From assembly GCA_028023455.1 (NCBI GenBank), contig JAQFVV010012510.1:372001-436000 (forward strand): 64,000 bases of DNA, given 5' to 3'. Positions 56,230-64,000 of this stretch are shown here, piece by piece. The translations under genes and the position numbers were made by a program. The stretch comes from Epiperipatus broadwayi (taxonomy: Eukaryota; Onychophora; Udeonychophora; Euonychophora; Peripatidae). Each line of letters starts with the position of its first letter. The stretch's first letter is position 1. Under the pieces are notes generated by a model, which saw only the letters and a list, made by a program, of their open reading frames with translations, had not been told where the DNA came from and did not search any database.

Positions 56230-56700
56230 ACTGGTGAAGACAGATTCGTAGCACTTATTAGCTGCAGGTTGCATTGTATAATTTTCATGGAATACTAATT
56301 TATGCAAATTAGTAATTTGCATATTTCCGTTTTTAGGATAATTGAATCCTACTTTTTTATTGATTACATGTTAATTTTTAGAAATAAACGATGCCTCTTT
56401 TATTTTTCGCTTTCTGTCATCACATTTAATACAAATGATTTTAACATTTACTGGATCAAAAATATGGCCAGACTGACGTTTATGCTCTAAGAATATAGAT
56501 TTATATTTAGAATCATTTTTCACATGTTTATATAAGTACTTCTGTTGTGAGATTCTGGTGGCAATGTTTGCAAGAGATTCCCTACAAGAATCATTACTGT
56601 ATTCAATTTTATAAATAATCTGGGGAGTTTGATTCTGGGATATTTTATCCTTTGTATTATTTAATAGTTTGTTTACATTAAAGGTGCAGGAGCCTCTGTC
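56230..56700 (-). pseudogene. PLE GIY-YIG relic, minus strand
   Basis: Minus strand: KLLNNTKDKIS, QTPQIIYKIEYSNDSCRES (about 56650-56570), ISQQKYLYKHVKND, SIFLEHKRQSGHIFDPVNVKI, DDRKRKIKEA (about 56400), which is the PLE GIY-YIG order. Several stops. Opposite orientation to the PLE fragments at 57178-59560. Confidence 0.7.
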
Positions 56701-57177
56701 TTACATTATATATGGTAAAGCAGACTTTTTTCATTTTGTGTGATAGCTTCAGAATGTAAGACAAACTTATTCATGATTTATTATCTACCTGAGTGTGTGG
56801 CTGTTTTATTTTGCTATAAAATATCTTCACTGTGTTGATTAATGTATTGCTATTGTAATTGAATTTACATAGATGCTTTCTGATCTGTCTCATATTTAAA
56901 AGATTAAAATTTCTATTTAAGAAACTTTTTATCCCACTTCATTTATGTATTATCAGTGTGAGAGACTGAGGGAGAATTACCCCTAGAATTTCAATGGAAT
57001 TAATAATCATTTTATTCTCCAATGTGTTGTTATTTCACTAATTATATAAGTCTAAAAATGTCAGACCTTTAGAGGTAATTTCATGTTCTATTGTTCCACA
57101 TAAACAACATTTAGTGTAATCCAAGAAATGCTGCAAGACATTGAATACAACCCTCAAAAAGGGAGTTTATTATTGGC

Positions 57178-57684
57178 ATGTCAAAATGGACAGATAATGA
57201 CATCATAGCATTGTTCAACAGTCAATACTACAAAATGTATTATTCCATGACATTGTCCATTAGTGGTATTATTTGCAGCATAACATTAGCTAAGTTTGAA
57301 GATGAAATGATTCCTAAGTACTTAGTTGATGAACTCAACTTGATTTATAAATGGTACGTTAATAACATTTTGATATGCTCACCAAAAGAAATATGTTATA
57401 AATATACACAAAGAGTTAGTATAGAATTCTGTCCTCCAATAGAAATAGAACATAAAAATATCTCTAAAGATTTGAAATTTTTATATTTATATATTCAATG
57501 GAATAATGGTATACAAGATTATAAAATAATCATTAAGTCCATTGTAATTGGAGGCATCATTCACACTCGGTCTCTCACACCAACAATACATAAATTAACT
57601 AGAATAAAAGGTTTTTTAAACAGAAATTTCAATAGCCAAAATAAGAGTCATAGATCACATGACTCTATTCTTTTAAGCTTGTAA
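57178..57684 (+). pseudogene. PLE reverse-transcriptase fragment, 168-codon ORF
   Basis: SGIICSITLAKFEDEMI and IYKWYVNNILICSPKE correspond to the conserved box before, and the YVDDI-type catalytic box of, Penelope-like RTs. Here the catalytic pair reads N-N, so it cannot be active as read. LYLYIQWNN and the NRNFNSQNKSH end follow PLE order. The ORF's ATG lies within homologous sequence and is not a real start. It is followed by a SINE-like duplication and further PLE pieces. Confidence 0.7.
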
Positions 57685-58375
57685 GTTATAAACAATGAGG
57701 ATTGCCAATTCCTCAACAAGCTTTGTGATAAATGCTTAGCCAGAGAAAGCATTTAAAATATCTCTGTCAGGAAATCCCCTCTCCCAAACCCCTGATCATA
57801 ATTTCATGCTTTGGCACTCCTCAGAGAAGTGTCAGGGTAGATTCAGACACTAGATCTAAAAATACCAACCCAAAGCCAGCATTTATCTAAAAGTTGTCTA
57901 TTGAGTGGAAAATCTGAAATTTTCAGACACTTGCATGTCTTCAAGCCCAGCTATCCAACTCAAATAGCTATATGGGGCTGATAGATCTTCAGCCATACCA
58001 TATATTAGTAGTCTTAGCAATATAACATCACATAATACTTAAGGCAGAGACTATAAATAGTCAAAATAAGTCATAGATCACATGACCCTATTCTCTTAAG
58101 CTTGTAAGTTATAAACAATGAGGATTGCCAATTCCTCAACAAGCTTTGTGATAAATGCTTAGCCAAAAAAAGCATTTAAAATATCTCTGTCAGGAACCCC
58201 CCCAACCCCTGACCATGGTTTTGTGCTTTGGCACTCCTCAGAGAGGTGCCAGGCTAGGTTCAGACACTAGATCTAAAAATACCAACCCAAAGCCAGAATT
58301 TATCTAAAAGGTGTCTAATGAGTGGAAAATCTGAAATTTTCACACCTGCAAGTCTTCATTGTTTATAAATTTCAA
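57637..58375 (+). repeat. Tandem duplication, about 415-bp period
   Basis: GAGTCATAGATCACATGACTCT (about 57649) and AAGTCATAGATCACATGACCCT (about 58069) start two parallel units sharing TAAGCTTGTAAGTTATAAACA, CAATTCCTCAACAAGC, GCTTTGGCACTCCTCAGAGA and CAGACACTAGATCTAAAAAT. The second is shorter. The first unit includes the end of the PLE RT fragment, so the duplication happened after that insertion. Confidence 0.8.
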
Positions 58376-58479
58376 TCTTTGTAAATACAAGGCAAATTGG
58401 AAAGCTAATATGCAGAGCCATGTATTATGAGGAAACTTGAGCTCCTGTAACTACCAGAATATCTCAACACATGTACATA

Positions 58480-59560
58480 TGTAACAGATCTCACACTAAA
58501 AATGAAGGCAGTTCGATATTCCTAGAACACCAAAAAAACAATTAATCATAATTTTGAACCCACCAATGCTGAAATCGTGTGCTTGGAAAAAATTATGCCA
58601 AATGCAAAATAAAAGAGGCATATTTCATTGCAAATGACCCAAAGGCCATCAATAGATGGGATTCATGCTTCTCAATTTCCAAGAAATGGACTGGTTGATT
58701 AATTTGCATATATTTGCATACACTAATGATAACACAAAATTAAAAATGACACAGGCTATAAATATGGGAACAAAGATGCCCTGAAAGCACTAAGCCAGAA
58801 TAAAACATAACTAAAATATAGCTTCATTAGTGTGTGTTGAAACACAGTATAATTATTATAAAGGATCTATGTAAAATTGGTTACAAAAGCAATACATTAA
58901 TCAATACAGTTAAGAAATTTTATAACAAAATAAAGCAGGCACACACATACAACAGGTAGATAATAAACCATGAATAAGTTTGCCTTATATACTGAAGATA
59001 TCACACAAAATGAAGAAAATCTACACTAACACATGTAATGTAAGTCTGAGAATGCTCCCTAATTTAAACAGACTATTAAATAGTACAAAGGATAAAATAT
59101 TCTAAAATCAAACTCCCCAGACTATTTATAAAATTGAATATAATAATAATTCTTATAGATCTACATACTATGATGTATCTCATACACACATTGGCACCAG
59201 AATCTCACAACACAAGTAATTATACAAATGTGCAAAAAAAATGATTATGAATATAAATCTATTTTCTTAGAATAGAAACAATAGACTGACCACATTTTTG
59301 ACCCAATAATGTTAAGATCATCTGTACTGAATATGATGACAGAAAGTGAAGGATAAAAAAGGTATAGTTTACTTCTAACAATTTCCATCTAATCAATAAA
59401 GAAACAAATAGTGTTCAACTATTTTTAAATTTGAATATGTAAATTAATAGTTAGCATAAATTAGCATTCCATATAAATTATTCAAAGCATCCTGCAGTTA
59501 ATGAGTGCTAGGAATCTGGATTTACCAGCCAAAAGTGTAGTCTATCATTATCTATATACT
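58480..59560 (+). pseudogene. PLE C-terminal relics, plus strand
   Basis: 58520-58690 reads as a worn GIY-YIG end (FLEHQKN, NFEPTNAEIVCLEK, AYFIANDPKAINR). 58855-59380 reads as the linker and GIY-YIG of a second piece (DLCKIGYKSNTLINTVKKFYN, LNRLLNSTKDKI, QTPQTIYKIEYNNN, then SIFLE and TDHIFDPIM). Dense stops. Confidence 0.6.
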
Positions 59561-59601
59561 GAATAAAATCTCTCCTTAACCAATGTTCAGAATGTTGAAA
59601 T

Positions 59602-59889
59602 AAACAGAGCAAAACTCTCCATACAGTATTGCCACCTGTGCTAAACAGAGTAATCAATGGATGCCAGAAGGCTTGTGCATAAAATCCCCATCTAATGCCT
59701 ACTCATCCAATATCCCCAGACTAGTTTCTGGCTTGTGGCCTTGGATGCCAGAAGGCTTGTGCATAAAATCCCCATCTAATGCCTACTCATCCAATATCAC
59801 CAGACTAGTTTCTGGCTTGTGGCCTTTGTCAGTTGATTATTCTGTTTAGCACAGGTGGCAATACTGTATGGAGAGTTTTGCTCTGTTTA
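59602..59889 (-). repeat. Family A copy A5 with internal 84-bp duplication
   Basis: TAAACAGAGCAAAACTCTCC and its inverted end GGAGAGTTTTGCTCTGTTTA (TIR-like, pairing also through ATACAGTATTGCCACCTGTG). Inside, the arm GGATGCCAGAAGG...GGCTTGTGGCC is repeated in tandem at 59659 and 59743. On the minus strand the hammerhead-like core reads CTGACAA (G8 lost), followed by an intact GAAAC and GTC. The right part is truncated. Confidence 0.75.
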
Positions 59890-60070
59890 TCAAGAATTAA
59901 TGTGCTAGTATAGGAAATGTGATCATGTGAATGTTGAAATAAATCAAGTATTCAATTAATATATTTTTTGCATTAAGAGAAGTTCCCCACTCTATCAGTT
60001 TATTCTAGGGCTATGTATTATTATATTAGTATATATTTTATGTTTAGTATATATGTATAATATTCTGAAT

Positions 60071-60139
60071 GATGACCGGGAAGCTAATCCAGGCCAGCTG
60101 CTTGGAAGGCAGCTATGCTAACCACGAGGCCACCGACTA
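60071..60139 (-). repeat. tRNA-Gly(UCC)-like SINE, worn
   Basis: Minus strand: GTGGCCTCGTGGTTAGC, anticodon arm GCTGC-CTTCCAA-GCAGC (UCC), then a CTGGATTAGCTTCCC T-arm with a damaged box B. The acceptor stem is largely lost. Related to 12703. Confidence 0.65.
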
Positions 60140-60680
60140 ATCAAAATTTCAAAACAAATCATATAATCCGTAAAATAATTTGAATATCTAATATAATGAT
60201 AAACAATATATTGGCTTCACTCTGACTTGATTTTTTTTTTTATTCTATGAACAAAAATTTCCCAGATAATCAACAAACTTACATTTAGATAAGAAATTTC
60301 TTCATATATATAATATTTTATGCAATAAAATATAATTGGATTTAGCTTTGCAAAATTTTTTCTACTAATACAAATGTATATAAATAAATATTCAACTATA
60401 ATTGTATAATTTGGATTGATTTTGTAAATTTTATACTATTTAATCTTCTTATTTTATTATATGTTATAGATTATTTCTTTAAATTTAAATTAAGTAAATT
60501 TTAAAAATTATTAGTTATGATTTATTAGAATATTATTAAGATTACTATAAAATGGCCATTAATATATGGTTTACTATTTGAACTAATTGTGCTTTTAAAG
60601 TGTGTTTAATAATAACGCTTTTGTATATGCATTATAAATTTATTTAACGCACATTGATTACGTAAGTAATATTTACTAAG
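60140..60680. other. AT-rich non-coding, nothing recognised
   Basis: No supportable features. Confidence 0.5.
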
Positions 60681-60682
60681 GC

Positions 60683-60833
60683 AATAAACCTAAAGCTTGT
60701 GCGGTTAAAAATGCGAAGGTAGGGATCTCTACAGGTCTTAACCACAAACTTACTTCCAATGTGTAAGCTTGTGGTTAAGACCTGTAGAAGTCCCTACACT
60801 CGCATTTTTAACCGCACAAGCTTTAGATTTATT
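60683..60833. repeat. MITE-like near-perfect palindrome, 151 bp
   Basis: AATAAACCTAAAGCTTGTGC at the left mirrors GCACAAGCTTTAGATTTATT at the right. Pairing continues through GGTTAAAAATGCG, AGGGA and ACAGGTCTTAACCACAA to a small central loop (about 60744-60762). Confidence 0.88.
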
Positions 60834-60839
60834 ACATTA

Positions 60840-61300
60840 ATAAATATATGTGTTATTATATAATCATGCTTTGAAATAAATATGAAAATCATGCTTATTT
60901 ACAACATCTTTTGTGACAACTTATCCATTGACTACAGTTCAGTTGTAGGCCTCTGAGAAATCTGTTTGGTATTCAGTATATCAAAACCATTTCTGCAAAT
61001 ATATGTATGAATTCAGTAATTGTCTATGACTTATATAATAAAATATATATGATACAAAATATTGTTTTTTCTTTATATTTAATAAATGATCAACATTATA
61101 TATATATATATTAATTTGTTCTATTTAAAAGCTTTTCTAATTTGTAGTAGGTGATGTTAAAGGGTTTGGCACTGTTAATGAATATGGCTTCATTGAAATA
61201 GATCCCATGAACTTTACAATTCAAAAGATGGCTATTATATATCATCAAACATCTTTTCACAATGAGCTCAATAGAGGGCATTTCAGTGCTCTGATTTATA
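60840..61300. other. AT-rich non-coding with (TA)n
   Basis: (TA)n at about 61097-61108. Nothing else recognised. Confidence 0.5.
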
Positions 61301-61307
61301 TATATAT

Positions 61308-61607
61308 ATAATTCAAATAAATCTATTTAACACAGTATCCAAATTTTAATAAATAAATTAAGGAAGCAATGATAATATCTAGAAATAGAGATGGTTTAAT
61401 GAATAGTCAATTGGCTAATATAAAAACAACAGAACTGTGGGAAATTTGAATGAATTGAGTGATGGATAATATAAAATTTTTGTTTTGTTTAAATTTGTAC
61501 TGATTGGTGTTTGATAAAGATTGTCAGTGTTACAATCGAAAGTATTTCCAATAAAGAATATATTTATTAAAATTTGGATACTGTGTTAAATAGATTTATT
61601 TGAATTA
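61308..61607. repeat. Inverted repeat just upstream of the PLE fragment
   Basis: ATTCAAATAAATCTATTTAA with CACAGTATCCAAATTTTAAT (61311-61354) is mirrored at 61561-61607. The 200-bp interior contains the hammerhead relic at 61499-61555. The position 5' to the PLE suggests a remnant of the PLE terminal (pLTR-like) region. Confidence 0.7.
61499..61555 (+). ncRNA. Hammerhead ribozyme relic, family D
   Basis: AUUGG (61503-61507) pairs with CCAAU (about 61548-61552). The core position reads UUGAUAA (61511-61517; two changes from CUGAUGA). Stem II is a perfect GAUUGU-CAGUGUU-ACAAUC (61519-61537), followed directly by GAAA (61538-61541). Upstream of a PLE is where such ribozymes are known. The core changes should abolish activity. 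Confidence 0.35.
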
Positions 61608-61635
61608 TTATATTATTTAAAAATATAGACACTTA

Positions 61636-62585
61636 ATGACTCTTAAACCAATAGCAAAAAGAGAATATATTCCATATGAATCAAAAGTACCAATGTCACA
61701 TAAAATAGCAGGTTTGAAGTCCACCTTATTTAGAAATGATAACCTTTGTAAATATGCATCGGATAAAACTAAAAATATTGAAATTTATTATAATGAATTG
61801 TTAAACATTGGATACAATTATGATTGTGTTTATTATACTGTTAAAAATTTTAATTCTAAATATAAAAATATTAATAATAATGCTAATTCTTCTGATAAAA
61901 AATTTTGGATATCAATACCATATATTTTGAATCAACAGGCAAGTTTCATTAAGAAAATTTATAAAGGAATATGTAATATTGCATTTTATGCACCACCTAC
62001 ATTGAATAAATTAATAAACAATTCAAAAGATAAAACTTTATTAACAAATAAAAATTGTATCATTTAAAAATGGGTGTGTAGATGTGGCAGTGTATATATA
62101 GGTGAATCGAGGTGCACATTGGAAAAAAGAACAAAAGAGCACTTATTATTATTAAAAACAGTTCAAAATTATAAAAATAATGATAATTTATCAGCTTCTG
62201 TCTTTTATGACCATAATAAATTATGTAAATATGGTTTCAATTTTAATTATAGCAGTATAAAAATATTGGAAACTGAAAGAAATAATAATAAAAGAAAAAT
62301 TAAAGAGGTGATGTTAATATACAAATACAAGCAAGATTTAATTAATAGGCAAGCAGCAAATGTTAAGATCACAGAATTATGAAAAAGTTGACATCATGGA
62401 ATTATGGGAAAGCTGACATTTTAAAAGTGTTAGTTGACAAAAACTACAAGATAGTTGAAAGCACTTCTAAGTGATGGTTATAGATATATATATTTTTATA
62501 AACTTTTAAGTACTGTATTTTCTAATAATTATTAATAAATTTACGTATATTATTTTGAAGAAATACAGACATCGATTTGTAATAT
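61636..62585 (+). pseudogene. PLE C-terminal fragment with one nonsense codon
   Basis: 61636-62067 encodes the RT-end/linker (MSHKIAGLKSTLFRND, ELLNIGYNYDCVYYTVKNF, PYILNQQASFIKKIY, LINNSKDKTLLTNKNCII). A TAA at 62065-62067 replaces the TAC (Tyr) seen in the related copy at 40285-40860. The same frame then runs on to 62382: KWVCRCGSVYIGESRCTLEK (cysteines plus GIY-YIG core), NLSASVFYDHNKLC, KILETERNNNKRKIKEVMLI, NRQAANVKITEL. The 3' UTR ends near 62585 at a (TA)n. Apart from this stop the fragment is open. The 5' part of the RT is missing. Confidence 0.88.
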
Positions 62586-62599
62586 ATATATATATATAT

Positions 62600-62945
62600 A
62601 TATTCAATCATTATCAATATGTAGCATGATGAAGGTCTGTATTTTATTCAATTTTTTCTTAGTTATAATTATTATCTTCTTTACATTACATCGATCCTAA
62701 CAAACATGCAAGCATGCACACACATATAATTCATATTGGTTTTGTCTAATACAGATCTTCAAATAAATAAATATTAAGAGTTTTTTATTATTATAATTTT
62801 TATGCAGTATTAACATTAATAATTTATATATTAAAATTTTTGAATAATATATACTATAATTTTTCCATAAAATATATTTAGAATAAAAAATGTTCAATTG
62901 TTCATTCTTTCAAAATAAAAATAAAAAAATATTTATTTAAGTCAT
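62600..62945. other. AT-rich non-coding, nothing recognised
   Basis: No supportable features apart from a (TA)n at about 62582-62604. Confidence 0.5.
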
Positions 62946-62949
62946 ATAA

Positions 62950-63125
62950 TTTAAATAGAAATGCATGCATAATTACATTACAATATAAATAAAGTAACAA
63001 TAATAATTAATTTAAGGGAGCTATGATTTGGTGAGCTCTACCAAAAGTTCACTCAGTTTTAGGTTACAAAAAAAGTAACCACTTCACTGCATAGATGAAT
63101 AAATGCTTGCACATTTGAATATATA
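62950..63125 (+). repeat. Dispersed repeat shared with 50485-50660
   Basis: AAATGCATGCATAATTACATTACA, GAGCTATGATTTGGTGAGC and AACCACTTCACTGCA words match the other copy in order. Confidence 0.65.
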
Positions 63126-63199
63126 TATATCAAATACTAAATAAAATTCCCAAAATATAATAATGTGCTAGATATATAATAATTTGACAAATTAATCAA

Positions 63200-63620
63200 C
63201 AAACTTCCATATTTTATTTCTTCATCTCACATATGGTCTGCTTCCAGGTCTTTTAAAATCTCTTACGATTTTATTTAAAACTTTGTTTATCTATTGTTAT
63301 TTTTTCTAGCCATATATCTGTCTGACTTTCATTGCAATTTTTTTAACTTTTTAAACAATGTTGAAAATAGTACTTTGTTCTCTTACCATATTATTTTGAT
63401 TTTAATCACTTTTGTTATTCTGACATACATTTCCATATTTGCTGTACAGTATGAAGTTTTTGTATTGCTTTTCTAGTAAATATCCAAGTCATATTCATAA
63501 GATATAACAAATTAATCATTTATTAAATTCATTTTTCAAACAATCTTTAAGATAATTCTACTAAAAGCTCTCCAACTAAGTTTAATTCTGTAATTAACTT
63601 TATACGTTACATTTCTATAT
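63200..63620 (-). pseudogene. RTE LINE 3' relic (copy 3)
   Basis: Minus strand follows the order of the LINE at 35864 from a KLGWRAFSRI-like word (about 63590-63550) through a YGSET-box-like region (about 63500) to KIVRDFKRPGSRPYVR-like sequence (about 63265-63225). Heavily decayed. Confidence 0.65.
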
Positions 63621-63621
63621 G

Positions 63622-64000
63622 AACATCATTTTCGTCATTACCAATTCACTTCAAAATGAATGTCTCTCCAAGATCAATCCATCTTGTTTATATTCTAGCC
63701 TCTTTTCTTCATATCATCCCAGAACACTATCTTATTTCATTCATCTATCTCACATCTGGTGTCTTACTAGGTCTTTTACAATCTCTTGGAATCCAGTTCA
63801 AAATTTCAACTGTCTATTATCATCTCTCCTAACAGCATATCCTGCCCAACTCCACTTCAGTCGCTTAATTCTTTCACTGATATCAGTAACGCCTATTTGT
63901 TCTCCCATCCATTTATTTCATTTTTGATTTCTTCTTGTCACTCCTAACATACATCTCTTTATATTTCATTGAGTGATCTGAAGTCTCTGTATTGCTCATC
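63622..64000 (-). pseudogene. RTE LINE 3' fragment (copy 4), cut by window end
   Basis: Minus strand matches the LINE C terminus better than copy 3: RRDDNRQLKF-, IPRDCKRPSKTPDVR-, DEIR-like words, a GACATTCATTTTGAAGTGAA end equivalent to the CCTTCATCCTGCAGTGGATT end, and an ATGATG terminus at about 63625. It abuts copy 3 directly and continues beyond 64000. Confidence 0.75.

Noticed and set aside
59661-59849. 62-codon ORF with two identical internal repeats
   Set aside because: Product of the 84-bp tandem duplication inside a family A repeat.

Overview
The window is AT-rich, intron-scale eukaryotic DNA built almost entirely from transposable elements at different stages of decay. An invertebrate animal is the best reading. 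The support is Penelope-like elements (PLEs) with GIY-YIG tails, RTE-type LINEs, a Ty3/gypsy element, tRNA-derived SINEs with target-site duplications, many foldback/MITE-like repeats, and one animal-type ankyrin/SOCS-like gene. No lineage can be fixed from sequence alone; a mollusc or chelicerate would be unsurprising. No bacterial, CRISPR or viral genes were seen.

Layout. 1-18.9 kb is repeat debris: an inverted-repeat element with a decayed hammerhead-like centre (91-351), a hAT MITE with a perfect 8-bp TSD (3840-4203), several tRNA-derived SINEs, a decayed coiled-coil (gag-like) stretch (6240-7110) and LINE scraps. 18.9-20.6 kb holds the only convincing host gene, a 559-aa ankyrin-repeat protein with a SOCS-box-like C terminus in one exon. 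21-31 kb carries foldback elements, a 133-bp tRNA-like tandem array and a 190-bp ATT microsatellite. 31.7-34.8 kb is a head-to-head pair of PLE relics, one split by a 710-bp foldback insertion with an 11-bp TSD. 35.86-38.83 kb is an almost intact RTE LINE broken by one frameshift. 39.4-40.9 kb holds PLE 3' ends, two of them forming a large palindrome. 41.46-47.7 kb is an RTE LINE relic interrupted by a complete Ty3/gypsy retrotransposon (710-bp LTRs, 5-bp TSD) on the minus strand. 47.7-64 kb is more PLE relics, foldbacks, SINEs and LINE 3' ends.

Most interesting signal. Short motifs matching the conserved core of type I hammerhead self-cleaving ribozymes (CUGANGA, stem II hairpin, GAAA, very short stem III, cleavage triplet, stem I) occur in several unrelated repeat families: a TIR-like family (best at 21358-21416 and 26780-26828), a second foldback family (best at 17617-17677) and tRNA-like/PLE-like 3' regions (17091-17146, 31836-31890, 34590-34645), with a relic just upstream of a PLE (61499-61555). 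PLEs and some SINEs and satellites are known to carry such ribozymes. Hammerheads embedded in palindromic TIR-like repeats are the least expected part. All of these are by-eye folds and need covariance-model and cleavage tests.
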